64,000 bases of DNA from Deferribacteraceae bacterium UBA6799 (GTDB lineage: Bacteria; Chrysiogenota; Deferribacteres; Deferribacterales; Geovibrionaceae). The notes beneath the pieces were generated by a model, which ran no database searches, was not told where the DNA came from, and worked only from the letters and a program-made list of their open reading frames with translations. A program made the translations under genes and the position numbers. Shown piece after piece: positions 44,029-52,908 of this stretch. The stretch is from the NCBI GenBank assembly GCA_002452335.1, contig DKFJ01000004.1, positions 165,308 through 229,307 of the forward strand. The letters run 5' to 3'. How positions within the stretch are numbered: position 1 is the first letter of the stretch; every line of letters starts with the position of its first letter.

Positions 44029-45603
44029 TTATAACTTTTTAAAAGCCAGTATAGTAATATCGTCTTCGAAAGGATGACCCTGGGTAAAAGCCCTGACATC
44101 CTCCATGATGTTGTCTATCATGTCTTTTACCGGCAGACCTGAAAACATCATTATCTTTGAGATCAGCTGGTCATAGCCATACTGTTCACGGCTGCGGTTC
44201 ATCGCCTCGTTCAGACCGTCTGTGTAGAGGAAGACGATATCACCGGAATCAAGTTCCAGTGTTCCTTCTTCATATTCTACCATATCAAACGCTCCAAGAA
44301 ACATTCCATGAGCGGAAATTTTCTTTACGAGCATTTCAGACTTGTCATAAAAGAGCAGAGGGTTGTGTCCCGCACTGGCAAAGTTACATGTCCCTTTAGA
44401 TGAATTAAGAACGAGATAGAACATCGTGACAAAGTCATTTGTGTGGATATTGTCGCATAATATCTCGTTTACCATGGCAACAGCCTCGGATGATGAAATG
44501 ATGTCATAGGTGTATGAGCGCATTATGGCACGGGTGATGGCCATGATAACGGAAGCGGGGATTCCGTGACCGGAAACATCCGCCACCCCCAGACCCCAGT
44601 ATCCGTTGCTCATCTCTATGCAGTCATAGTAGTCACCGCCGGCGTGCTCCGCCGGTGTGTAGAAGGCGCCAAAATCATAGCCTTCGATCTCAGGAAGTTT
44701 TTCGGGCAGAAGACTCGCCTGGATCTGTCCCACCTGCATCAGTTCTTCATCTATTATTTTATGGGCTGTTTTCAGTTTATCGTTCATTCTCAGCAGATCT
44801 TCGTTCAGCAGGCTCATCTGGCGCTGCTTCTCTGTGAGAATGGTCTGCTGGGATTTTATCTCGTCTATCAGCTTCAGTTCCTTTGTCGTGTCTCTGATGC
44901 TCTCAACGATATATTTGTCGAAATGGTTCATGGTGATGGTCAGTTTTTTTCCTGCCGCCTCGCGGAAAGAACGCACATTCTTCGGGTCGATCAGAGGGCA
45001 GTCGTGGCACTGCTCAGTGTATCCGTAAACCTCATAGCACTTCAGCTCCGACATGCTCTTGTGGTGGAGTTCGCATACCTCCATCAGGCTGGTGTTGGAC
45101 ATGTTGATGGTGAAGTCGGGATTGATAACCATAACGCCGTCATTGAGGGAGTTGATGGTTTTCATGATGAACCGGTGTTCCTTCTCCGTCTCCTTACGTT
45201 TCAGGTTCAGGATGACGTTGGACGCCTTCAGCTCTTTTGAGTGGCGTGTCAGTTTATCGATCAGCTTTTTTGTGCTGGTGATGTCTGTGAGTATCTCGGC
45301 GTAGTCGCCGTTGGACAGGGTGATGAATTTAGCCGACAGGAGCTTGCGGAAGCCTCTGTGGGTAATGGTATCATGCTCTATATCAAGGGGAATTTTGTTC
45401 TCGCGGAGTTTATTAAGCTGGCAGTCCTTGCAGGGCTCCATCTTATTGAAAAGCACCATATGGCACTTTTTTCCATTCATTCTCTCGGCAGGCTTCCCCG
45501 TCAGATTTTTGACCTGAGGGCTGCAGTATTGTATCTGATATTTATCATTTACAACAAAAACAACTTCGCCGATGTAGTTTAGGATCTCGTCAATATATTG
45601 CAT
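44029..45603 (-). CDS. PAS-PAS-SpoIIE phosphatase with cysteine motifs
   Basis: A 524-residue PP2C-type serine phosphatase. Two PAS domains (about 1-115 and 140-250) each carry C-x9-C-x2-C (CHMVLFNKMEPCKDC and CYEVYGYTEQCHDC). A coiled coil (about 255-300) leads into the SpoIIE domain (about 310-520), with the metal motifs AGGDYYD and GLGVADVSGHGIPASVIM and the late FLYTDGLNEA and FEDDITILAF. It probably dephosphorylates the downstream STAS protein(s). The cysteines could bind a metal or act as redox sensor. Cytoplasmic. Confidence 0.93.
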   Translation of the reverse strand: MQYIDEILNYIGEVVFVVNDKYQIQYCSPQVKNLTGKPAERMNGKKCHMVLFNKMEPCKDCQLNKLRENKIPLDIEHDTITHRGFRKLLSAKFITLSNGDYAEILTDITSTKKLIDKLTRHSKELKASNVILNLKRKETEKEHRFIMKTINSLNDGVMVINPDFTINMSNTSLMEVCELHHKSMSELKCYEVYGYTEQCHDCPLIDPKNVRSFREAAGKKLTITMNHFDKYIVESIRDTTKELKLIDEIKSQQTILTEKQRQMSLLNEDLLRMNDKLKTAHKIIDEELMQVGQIQASLLPEKLPEIEGYDFGAFYTPAEHAGGDYYDCIEMSNGYWGLGVADVSGHGIPASVIMAITRAIMRSYTYDIISSSEAVAMVNEILCDNIHTNDFVTMFYLVLNSSKGTCNFASAGHNPLLFYDKSEMLVKKISAHGMFLGAFDMVEYEEGTLELDSGDIVFLYTDGLNEAMNRSREQYGYDQLISKIMMFSGLPVKDMIDNIMEDVRAFTQGHPFEDDITILAFKKL

Positions 45604-45648
45604 CTTTACCCGTTATTCTCAGCCCGCATTAGCTAAACAATTTAAGCC

Positions 45649-45676
45649 TTTATAATTTTAATTCATTATGGTGCAA
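45649..45676 (-). promoter_or_regulatory. Possible promoter of the SpoIIE-STAS operon
   Basis: Minus strand: TTGCAC (45676-45671), 16-base spacer, TATAAA (45654-45649), in the 117 bp between the SpoIIE gene and the preceding gene. This is the largest gap in the block, which makes a new transcript plausible. Confidence 0.45.
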
Positions 45677-45720
45677 AAATCAAACAGTTTGGGCGTATTA
45701 ATTTTATAAATCGATAATCT

Positions 45721-46707
45721 TTATTTTTTTAATTGCATTATTATGTAAAACGCAGTCATGAAAACGATTACGGCTATAGAGTAATATAATAGTTTATAGC
45801 TGAGAGACTCCGCTTTGTTCATCTGTTCCGAGTAAAATTCCTCCAGCCGCTCATCTGTTTGCCGGAGTGTTTCCAGATGTTCTTCGATCTTGTCCCGGTA
45901 TTTATGCAGGTCCTCTTCCGCTTCCATTTCGATAATAGCGCCAATATACACTATCAGATTCTCAATAATGCTGTAGATAGTGTGCGACAGGTATTCAAAC
46001 CGGTCTGTGAATTTGAAATAAAGCGTTTTGCGCATCTCCGGCAGCAGCTTCGCCTGAACACGCTTAAACTTGTCTTTTATCTCCTGCGGTATGTTGTTTA
46101 TATCGTCTATACGGTCGATTTCGTTAACCACCTGCCTGACCATGTCTATGTAGTGCTCCGCCATGGGTGAGATGGTGCTGGTGTTTACAAAGACCTTTTT
46201 TCCCTGAGGCGGGTGCTGTTTCAGGTGGTTTCTGATGTGCAGAAAGCCGGAGGGGATTTTGACCTGTTTACGTTTTTTGACTACTTTGACGGTCTTTTTT
46301 CGTTCCAGAGCGTCAATGGTCTCCAAGATGTCGGAAGGAGTGAATATGTAGTGGTTCTTGCCGTCCAGAACCTCTCTGGTATCTTTATCCAGATCGGTGT
46401 TGGAGAAGAAGAACAGCTTGGTCAGCCCCTCTTCGTTCATTGTGCGCAGAACATCGGTGGAGACATATCTGTCGACGCTATCGTCATTCTTTACGAGCTC
46501 TATCCACACCATTGCGGATTCCGCTTCGTTTCTGGAGGATCTCCACAGCTCTATCCTGCGTCTGTTCTCCTCTTCCTTTATGGTTCTGTGCACGGCGAAG
46601 GTGAAGTCGTGCATCACCTCTGTGACAAACTCATAGAAGCGTTTCAGCTTTATATTATAAAAATCCTGAAAGGATAAGGGTTGATCGTTGTTGTTATCTT
46701 CGCTCAT
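45721..46707 (-). CDS. Membrane-anchored protein with Mrr-like (nuclease-fold) region, unknown
   Basis: A 328-residue protein. Residues about 60-130 (MVWIELVKNDD ... KLFFFSNTDLDKDTREVL ... YIFTPSDILETIDAL) resemble the later strands of Mrr/PD-(D/E)XK-type domains, where a core strand, a F-x-x-S/T-x-x-x-x-x-x-A and a final D-x-x-x-L recur. The E/K pair near IELVK is not the standard ExK, so it may be inactive. The middle and C-terminal parts are helical, with a single tail membrane segment (LLYYSIAVIVFMTAFYIIM). Overlaps the OmpA-like gene by 14 bases. I do not assign a function. Confidence 0.6.
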   Translation of the reverse strand: MSEDNNNDQPLSFQDFYNIKLKRFYEFVTEVMHDFTFAVHRTIKEEENRRRIELWRSSRNEAESAMVWIELVKNDDSVDRYVSTDVLRTMNEEGLTKLFFFSNTDLDKDTREVLDGKNHYIFTPSDILETIDALERKKTVKVVKKRKQVKIPSGFLHIRNHLKQHPPQGKKVFVNTSTISPMAEHYIDMVRQVVNEIDRIDDINNIPQEIKDKFKRVQAKLLPEMRKTLYFKFTDRFEYLSHTIYSIIENLIVYIGAIIEMEAEEDLHKYRDKIEEHLETLRQTDERLEEFYSEQMNKAESLSYKLLYYSIAVIVFMTAFYIIMQLKK

Positions 46708-47632
46708 AGATCACGGCTCGCCTGTTCAGTGGCTGTCCTTCTTTTTTATTGGGAGCGACAGGATAAGCGGGTCCCATGCCCATCAGCTTGACACTGCCTT
46801 TGACGTTCATTTTGGTTTTAGCGAAATCTGCTCTTTTGACAGAGAGTTCCATATTGTCTTTATACTCCACGTTGGGAATGACGCGAACGTCGTCAGTATG
46901 ACCTATAATGACGTAATTTTTGTTTTTGTTCAGACCGGAGAGCAGTTTCTTTGTTTTCTCCGGAACGGATGTCTTAAATTTTCCTAGATCGAAATAGATC
47001 ACGGCGATCTCTTTCAGGTCTTCGTTGCTGATCTTCTGTTTTTCACATTCGTTGCCGTTCTTTTGAAATACAGCGATAACATAAGTATCTTTCAGCACAT
47101 TTTCCAGTTTGTATGTGTCTGTGACATCGACGAGGCTGCCGTTGACCACCAGTTTCTGTAATGTTTCACAGGGCGCCGGCTTCAGCTTGAAATCCACACT
47201 GCCGCCGTCTTTCACCTTCACCAGCCCGAAAGGCTGTATGTCGCCCTCGCCGATCTTGGAAACGGTAACGTCATGTTCCGCAGCCTGTGTCTGCGCCGGG
47301 GTCTGCTGCTGTGTTCCGGCGTCCGCCTGAGCGTTAGCTGTGTTCAGATCGATGCCTCTCGATCCGGAGGCGTCGTCCATCTTCTCTATGGAGAGTATCT
47401 GCCAGCCGTTCAGAGCCACGTTCTCTCTGGCTTCCTCTTCGTTTTCTGCATATACGCGCATCTGTGTGGTGATGTTGGAATCGGGGCGGCTGATTATGAC
47501 TCTGTATTTGAAACGTTCGTTAGCGAGGCTATCGCCACCATATAAAACGGCGAAAATCATTAGGACGGGGAGCAGACTGCGGAGAAAGATCCCGCATATT
47601 CTTATCGGACAGTTTATATTTTTTTGCGGCAT
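46694..47632 (-). CDS. OmpA-C-like peptidoglycan-associated protein
   Basis: A 312-residue predicted exported protein. Signal region RSLLPVLMIFAVLYGGDSLA; mature N-terminus of about 50 residues; Gln/Ala/Thr linker; a beta module (KIGEGDIQPFGLVKVKDGGSVDFKLKP) like bacterial surface repeats; and a C-terminal OmpA-like domain (about 215-312) with VIIGHTDD, NMELSVKRADFAK and NRRAVIYE, the peptidoglycan-binding pattern. The frame is open to 47770, but the ATG at 47632 gives a proper signal peptide. It overlaps the small upstream gene by 104 bases with this start. Confidence 0.75.
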   Translation of the reverse strand: MPQKNINCPIRICGIFLRSLLPVLMIFAVLYGGDSLANERFKYRVIISRPDSNITTQMRVYAENEEEARENVALNGWQILSIEKMDDASGSRGIDLNTANAQADAGTQQQTPAQTQAAEHDVTVSKIGEGDIQPFGLVKVKDGGSVDFKLKPAPCETLQKLVVNGSLVDVTDTYKLENVLKDTYVIAVFQKNGNECEKQKISNEDLKEIAVIYFDLGKFKTSVPEKTKKLLSGLNKNKNYVIIGHTDDVRVIPNVEYKDNMELSVKRADFAKTKMNVKGSVKLMGMGPAYPVAPNKKEGQPLNRRAVIYERR

Positions 47633-47849
47633 TTTCAAGGTCATCACCTTCCAGAGTGTCAACAACCGTAAGTTGATAAATAGTATCGCTGCCGCCGTGA
47701 TAGCGGTAAAAAGCAGAAGGCTGCATTTTTGAGGCGGTCTGGTAACGTCTCGTTTCCGTGACCACCTCATAAATATATATTTTTGCTGTTGCTGCCCGTG
47801 TAGTTAGCAGGAATAAGCTAAGAACGAGCAGAGTTCGCCATAAGCTCAT
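47529..47849 (-). CDS. Small exported protein with LysM-like segment
   Basis: A 106-residue frame with a clear signal peptide (MSLWRTLLVLSLFLLTTRAATA) and a segment VVDTLEGDDLENAAKKYKLSD that resembles a LysM motif (GD-x-L-x-x-I/A-A-x-K/R-Y). It overlaps the 3' end of cheA by 32 bases and the OmpA-like gene by about 104 bases. The signal peptide supports a real gene, but the large downstream overlap leaves doubt about which start of the next gene is used. Confidence 0.55.
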   Translation of the reverse strand: MSLWRTLLVLSLFLLTTRAATAKIYIYEVVTETRRYQTASKMQPSAFYRYHGGSDTIYQLTVVDTLEGDDLENAAKKYKLSDKNMRDLSPQSAPRPNDFRRFIWWR

Positions 47850-49902
47850 CGATCTTATCCAGAAGCATCTGCAGGTTGAGAGGCTTCAGAAGGAAAGCAT
47901 CGATCCCGGCGGCGGAAATCTTTTTGCGCTCTGAAATGTCTGAGCGTCCGGAAGCGGCGATGATGGGATTTTCATATCCCTTTTCACGCAGGTTCTTAGC
48001 CACTTCATATCCGTCCATGTCGGGCATCATAATATCTGTGATAACTATATCGGGCTTCAGTTTGTCTATCATCTTCACAGCGTCTTTTCCGCTGGTCACC
48101 TCTCTGCTCTCTATCCAGCCTGTGGATGTCAGCAGACGGCTGATGATCTTGCGGTCTGTGGCGGAATCGTCAACGACAAGCACTGTGACCTTTTCAGATC
48201 TTTTATTTGTTTCTGCCTGTTTCTTCTTTCTGAATCTTCTGGGCATCTTGGAAGCTATTTCCATAACGCCGGCAACGTCTATGATGAGTCTTACACGTCC
48301 GTCACCCATGATTGTGGCTCCGGCTATGCCTTCATTGCCGCTGAGGTATTCGCCCAGCGATTTGATAACGATCTCTTCCTGTCCAACCAGCTTGTTCACT
48401 ATGAAACCGAGGCGTTTTTCAGCTATGCCCACAACAACGACATAGATATCGTCATCATAGGATTCCTGAAACTCGTAGATTTCGTTCAGGCGGATAAGGC
48501 TGAGTACGGAATCACGCAGTTTCAGCACTTCTCTGCCTTCGAAGCTGTGGATCTCTTTTTCGTTTATGCGCACTGTCTCGATAACGGAAACAAGAGGAAT
48601 AGCCAGAACCTCGCCGGAAACCTCAACCAGAAGAGCCTGGATGATGGCAAGAGTGAGGGGCAGTTTCATCTTGAATCTTGTACCGTGACCGATCTCTGAT
48701 TCGATGTTTATGATACCGTTAAGTTTTTCTATGTTTGTCTTAACAACGTCCATACCGACGCCTCGTCCGGAAACGTCAGTGATCTGAGCGGCGGTGGAGA
48801 AGCCGGGCTTGAACACAAGACCGAATGCGGTCTCGTTATCCATATTCTTGGCCTCTTCGGCTGTGATGACATTCTTTTCGATGGCTTTCTTTTTCAGAAC
48901 CTCAGGGTCCATACCTTTACCGTCGTCTTTGATCTCAACGACAATGTGGTTGCCCTCGTGATATGCGGACAGGTTCACGGTTCCCTTTTCGGGTTTGCCT
49001 GTTTTGCGTCTCTCTTCGGGTTTTTCCACACCGTGGTCCACAGCGTTTCTGATCATGTGCATCAGGGGGTCGCCGATCTCTTCCACGACAGATTTATCAA
49101 GCTCTGTCTCCTCACCTGTGATCACAAGGTCGATGTCCTTGCCCATATCACGGCAGAGGTCGCGCACCATTCTGGGGAATTTATTGAACACTTTGCCGAT
49201 GGGAACCATTCTGGTCTTCATAACAGCGAGCTGAAGCTCGGTGGATATAAGTCCGATCTGCGATGTGGTCTCCATAAGCTGTTCTATGAGGAACTCGCCC
49301 TCGAATTTCTTTTCCAGTTCACCTGATATCTGTCCGATACGGTTACGGCTGAGCACCAGTTCTCCGACGAGGTTCATCAGAAAGTCCAGACGGGAAACAT
49401 CCACACGGATGGTCTGTTCTATCGCCACAGCGGCTTTTTTAACCTGCTCAACACTCTCTCTCTTCGGAGCGGAATCTCCGCCGGAGGATGCTGAAGAACC
49501 TCCCATGCCGCCTTCCAGCTTGCCCTCGTTGCCGAGTTTCAGCTTTCTGACTATGTCGTCTATGCTGGCTGTGTCGGTACCGTTTTTGATATCGCCCAGT
49601 ATCTGTTTGGTGATATCCACGAACTCCAGCAGAACGTCCATGATGGGGGGAGTAACCTGCATCTCGTTCTTTCTCAGTTTGTTCAGGATCTCTTCCGCGT
49701 GGTGGGTAACACCGCTCAGTTTATCAAAACCGAGGAAGGATGAGGCGCCTTTCATAGTGTGCGCCGCCCTGAATATTTTATTCAGAAGTTCAAAGTCATT
49801 CTTTCTGTTCTCAAGCTCGATGAGGTCCTGGTCAAGGTTTTCGATAATTTCGTCGGTCTCAAGAATAAAATCCTGTACAAGATCCTGCATTTCGTTATTC
49901 AT
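47818..49902 (-). CDS. cheA: Chemotaxis histidine kinase CheA with C-terminal receiver
   Basis: A 694-residue CheA. P1 Hpt domain with the phospho-His in AAHTMKGASSFLGF (about residue 49); short linker without an obvious P2 domain; P3 dimerisation (DVSRLDFLMNLVGELVLSRNRI); P4 ATPase (NAVDHGVE, DDGKGMD, GRGVGMDVV); P5 CheW-like domain; and an added REC domain (about 565-690) with DIVITDIMMPDMDGYEV. The fused receiver may act as phosphate sink or regulator. Encoded between cheZ and the LysM-like gene. Confidence 0.96.
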   Translation of the reverse strand: MNNEMQDLVQDFILETDEIIENLDQDLIELENRKNDFELLNKIFRAAHTMKGASSFLGFDKLSGVTHHAEEILNKLRKNEMQVTPPIMDVLLEFVDITKQILGDIKNGTDTASIDDIVRKLKLGNEGKLEGGMGGSSASSGGDSAPKRESVEQVKKAAVAIEQTIRVDVSRLDFLMNLVGELVLSRNRIGQISGELEKKFEGEFLIEQLMETTSQIGLISTELQLAVMKTRMVPIGKVFNKFPRMVRDLCRDMGKDIDLVITGEETELDKSVVEEIGDPLMHMIRNAVDHGVEKPEERRKTGKPEKGTVNLSAYHEGNHIVVEIKDDGKGMDPEVLKKKAIEKNVITAEEAKNMDNETAFGLVFKPGFSTAAQITDVSGRGVGMDVVKTNIEKLNGIINIESEIGHGTRFKMKLPLTLAIIQALLVEVSGEVLAIPLVSVIETVRINEKEIHSFEGREVLKLRDSVLSLIRLNEIYEFQESYDDDIYVVVVGIAEKRLGFIVNKLVGQEEIVIKSLGEYLSGNEGIAGATIMGDGRVRLIIDVAGVMEIASKMPRRFRKKKQAETNKRSEKVTVLVVDDSATDRKIISRLLTSTGWIESREVTSGKDAVKMIDKLKPDIVITDIMMPDMDGYEVAKNLREKGYENPIIAASGRSDISERKKISAAGIDAFLLKPLNLQMLLDKIDELMANSARS

Positions 49903-49917
49903 GGTGTCCTCCAGATC

Positions 49918-50550
49918 TTATTGCCCGAACTCTTTGAGTAGCTCGTCAACAAGATTCTGATCTTTGAGTAAGTCTTTCTTATCTTTTATCTTGTCCAGCA
50001 TGTGGACATCAATTTTGTTCTCTTTTATACCGAACATCAGAACCAGATGCGCCATCCTCTCCTGAAGGTCGTATATTATTTTAACAAGTTTATCTATTTT
50101 CTGCTTGGTAATATCCTGAAATTCCAAAGAAGCTATAATATCAAAGCAGGTGTCCTGTCCGGACAGCGCTTTGTCACGCAGACGGTCTATGATTCCTCCC
50201 GCCTGGCTGTATGTGCCGGCCTCCACCTGAGATTTTATGGTCTGGAGGTTTTCTTTTATATCGTCGGTTATGAAATTTATTCTGTCCACGCATGAGAGAA
50301 CGTTCTCAGACGCGATTTTTGAATCGGATATAATAGTTTTAAGTGTGTCTTCGAATCCGGGGAGGTCTTCATAGCTGTCCTCGACCGTATCGAACACAGC
50401 TTTCAGTTTATTGACCGCGTCACTGAAATATTGCGCGATATGAAAAAGTTCGTTTTCGGCGTTTACGTCAACGCTGACAACATCATAATTTCCTTCATTG
50501 ATACTTCTGGCTATATCCAGAAGCTCATTTATGTCTTTGTAATCAGACAT
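49918..50550 (-). CDS. cheZ: CheZ-like CheY phosphatase
   Basis: A 210-residue, wholly helical protein. The key segment is SLEFQDITKQKIDKLVKIIYDLQ (about 145-170), matching the CheZ active helix A-Q-D-F-Q-D-L-T-G-Q, with the catalytic Gln in FQD. The C-terminal tail LVDELLKEFGQ resembles the CheY-binding end of CheZ. The N-terminal part is diverged. Position between cheY and cheA supports the role of dephosphorylating CheY-P. Confidence 0.85.
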   Translation of the reverse strand: MSDYKDINELLDIARSINEGNYDVVSVDVNAENELFHIAQYFSDAVNKLKAVFDTVEDSYEDLPGFEDTLKTIISDSKIASENVLSCVDRINFITDDIKENLQTIKSQVEAGTYSQAGGIIDRLRDKALSGQDTCFDIIASLEFQDITKQKIDKLVKIIYDLQERMAHLVLMFGIKENKIDVHMLDKIKDKKDLLKDQNLVDELLKEFGQ

Positions 50551-50551
50551 A

Positions 50552-50929
50552 TTACAGTCCCAGGAGCTTATTCACCTTTTCCTGAAGGGTATCCGGTGTG
50601 AAAGGTTTAACCACATAGTTGTTCACACCACTGCGCAGAGCAGTAAGGATATCCTCTTTTGCGGCTTCGGTAGTAACCATGAGAATGGGTGTCTCTTTGT
50701 ACTCGTCTTTGGCTCTGAGAGTCTTAACGAAGGTGAGTCCGTCCATCTCCGGCATGTTCCAGTCGGTAATGATCAAATCCACTTCGTTCTTAGCCAGCAC
50801 ATCAAGTCCCTCAACACCGTTACCCGCTTCCAGAACGTTATTGAAGCCAAGCTTAGTCAGCGTGTTTTTGATGATTCTCCGCATAGTTGAAGAGTCATCA
50901 ACCGTAATAATCACGTGGTCATAAGCCAT
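50552..50929 (-). CDS. cheY: Chemotaxis response regulator CheY
   Basis: A 125-residue receiver: TVDDSSTMRRIIKNTL, phospho-Asp in DLIITDWNMPEMDGLTFVK, Thr in MVTTEA, Lys in VVKPFTPDTLQEKV. The NMPEMDG and KPF signatures are those of motor-binding CheY. GGAGGA precedes the ATG. It is the first gene after a strong promoter at 50962-50990, followed by cheZ and cheA. Confidence 0.95.
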   Translation of the reverse strand: MAYDHVIITVDDSSTMRRIIKNTLTKLGFNNVLEAGNGVEGLDVLAKNEVDLIITDWNMPEMDGLTFVKTLRAKDEYKETPILMVTTEAAKEDILTALRSGVNNYVVKPFTPDTLQEKVNKLLGL

Positions 50930-50961
50930 TTCGGATCCTCCACCTTGTTTGTCTTATTTAT

Positions 50962-50990
50962 ATTATTTCTAAATTAACCGTTACTGTCAA
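50962..50990 (-). promoter_or_regulatory. Sigma70-type promoter of cheY-cheZ-cheA
   Basis: Minus strand: perfect TTGACA (50990-50985), 17-base spacer, AATAAT (50967-50962, five of six). The -35 overlaps the fliN stop codon, so chemotaxis genes can be transcribed independently of the upstream flagellar genes. Confidence 0.65.
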
Positions 50991-51901
50991 TCTTTTAATT
51001 TCTTAATACGTTCTGCGCGGCTGACAATTTCTTTAATTCTGAAACCAAAATAACCGTCAACGATGACAACTTCGCCTCTGGCTATGACCTTGTTATTGAT
51101 CACAAGTTCAACAGGCTCGTCAGCGGATTCATCGAGCTCAATTATGTTTCCTGAGCCCATAGTAAGTATGTCCTTTAAAAACATATTTGTCGAGCCCATT
51201 TTGACGCTGACAGGAACATCAATATCTAGAAGCAGATCAAGGTTCTGCGGGTGCGTTCCGGGGATGGAGTGTCCGCCGCCGAGATCGGGCATGGACATCT
51301 GTTCCTCGTCCGGAAATTTGAACGCCGCGCCGAAATCAGGCTCTTCGTCCATTCCTGCTCCTGAACCGCCGTTGAAGAGGTTCAGCAGAGAAGCGTCAGT
51401 GTAGAAGCGGAAAGTGGTATTCTGCCCTCCGATAGAGAGAGAGCCGTCCGCCAGCATATATTCGGAAGCCTGAAATAACGCCGGAGCGTCATTAACCATT
51501 ACATCGTCCACACGGAAAGAAACCTTAACCCCCGTCTTCTCCTCCACAGGTACGGAACAGGAGGCGAGAACCTGAGAAGCCAGTTCTTTTATGGCGTCCT
51601 TGTCGTCTGATTCCAGAGTGTCTTTGCCGGGTTCGTCCATCATCATCATCAGATTGGTCAGATAGGTGATGTCCACGGTTTTGAATATCAGACCGGCTTC
51701 CATCCCGGTTTTTTCCTCTGTGGCGAGGATCAGTGTCTGTCCCTCGTATCCTTCGGCGAGATCATCCGGCGACGCGTTTACAACCTGTATGAATGACAGG
51801 GTGATATCTTTATCGAACATGCTGTCCAGAGTATTCTGAAAAACATTCTGAACCACATTGGTAAACATGGCATGTTGATCGTCACTCAGCGGTGTTTTCA
51901 T
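50987..51901 (-). CDS. fliN: Flagellar motor switch protein FliN (FliY-like)
   Basis: A 304-residue protein, longer than classical FliN (about 130) because of an N-terminal CheC/FliY-like region (about 1-170). A linker rich in Gly, Pro and acidic residues follows; the C-terminal ~90 residues are the FliN/SpoA domain (LLLDIDVPVSVKMGSTNMFLKDILTMGSGNIIELDESADEPVEL in pattern, ending VIARGEVVIVDGYFGFRI). It forms the C ring with FliM and FliG. Overlaps fliM by 20 bases. Confidence 0.92.
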   Translation of the reverse strand: MKTPLSDDQHAMFTNVVQNVFQNTLDSMFDKDITLSFIQVVNASPDDLAEGYEGQTLILATEEKTGMEAGLIFKTVDITYLTNLMMMMDEPGKDTLESDDKDAIKELASQVLASCSVPVEEKTGVKVSFRVDDVMVNDAPALFQASEYMLADGSLSIGGQNTTFRFYTDASLLNLFNGGSGAGMDEEPDFGAAFKFPDEEQMSMPDLGGGHSIPGTHPQNLDLLLDIDVPVSVKMGSTNMFLKDILTMGSGNIIELDESADEPVELVINNKVIARGEVVIVDGYFGFRIKEIVSRAERIKKLKD

Positions 51902-52892
51902 CCTTATTCTCCGTGATAAATTCGGTTATTTTTACGGCCTTTTTAACGCCGAGAGTGCCCACAGTGCCCAGAAATTTTTTCTTGTTATTGATAAATATTT
52001 CTGAGGGTCTGTCGCTTTTAACCTTGAACATGATTAGATCGCCTCTGGAAAGATCGAGTATCTCCTCTATGTTCAGCTTGCTGTGTCCCATATATACATT
52101 GGTATCCACTTCTGTTTCGTTGAGAATGGCGAGAATTTCCTGTTCGTTGTCGCCTGTCTGACCTTTTTTGGCGCCGATAAGCCAGTCTGTGGAGCTGATC
52201 TTGCCGAGCACCGGTTCCAGAACTATAGCCGGTATACAGAGGTTCATCATGCCCAGCACCTCGCCGAACTTGACCTCGAATACCACCAGAATGACAACTT
52301 CGTTCTGTGACACGATCTGGATGATGTGGGGGCTGTTCTCGCTCAGTTCTTTCTTCATGCGGATGTTGGGGATGATCTGTCGCCAGACCTCTTCGAGGTC
52401 TTTCAGAATCAGACCGAGTATGCCGTCCATGATGTGCTGTTCCAGTGTGGTGAGCTCTCTGGTCTGAAAGAGCGGTTTTCCGGTTCCTCCCAGCAGTTTG
52501 TCAACAATGGGAAAAACCAGCGAAGGGTTGATCTCCAGAACGGTGTTGCCCTCCATGGGTATCATACTGATGATGTTGAAACTGGTGGGGTCAGGCAGCG
52601 ACATCAGGAATTCCCCGTATGTCATCTGATCCACTGATGTAAGTGTTATGTCTGTGATGGTTCTAAGATAATTCGACAGGGTCGATGAATAGTTCCTGGC
52701 AAATTTGTCGTGAAGGTTGCGTATGGAGCGGAGCTGTTCCTTGCTGACACGGTCTGGTCTGCGGAAGTCGTATACGGATATCTTTTTCGGAACAAAATCC
52801 AACTGTTCGACAGTTTCTTCGGAAATGTCGTCATCTGTGGATACGGTGGAAAGCAGGGCGTCGATCTCCTCCTGACTAAGAATATCCGCCAA
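51882..52892 (-). CDS. fliM: Flagellar motor switch protein FliM
   Basis: A 336-residue FliM. The N-terminal CheY-binding motif LSQEEIDALL is present at residues 4-13, followed by the middle domain (YDFRRPDRVSKEQLRSIRNLHDKFARN) and the C-terminal SpoA domain (LSRGDLIMFKVKSDRPSEIFINNKKKFLG). It binds CheY-P and sets rotation direction. Followed by fliN. Confidence 0.97.
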   Translation of the reverse strand: MADILSQEEIDALLSTVSTDDDISEETVEQLDFVPKKISVYDFRRPDRVSKEQLRSIRNLHDKFARNYSSTLSNYLRTITDITLTSVDQMTYGEFLMSLPDPTSFNIISMIPMEGNTVLEINPSLVFPIVDKLLGGTGKPLFQTRELTTLEQHIMDGILGLILKDLEEVWRQIIPNIRMKKELSENSPHIIQIVSQNEVVILVVFEVKFGEVLGMMNLCIPAIVLEPVLGKISSTDWLIGAKKGQTGDNEQEILAILNETEVDTNVYMGHSKLNIEEILDLSRGDLIMFKVKSDRPSEIFINNKKKFLGTVGTLGVKKAVKITEFITENKDENTAE

Positions 52893-52908
52893 GTTGTACG
52901 CTCCTTAT

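Noticed and set aside
47161..47176. Further parS candidate (TGTTTCACA...)
   Set aside because: Only the left half matches; the right half is unrelated.
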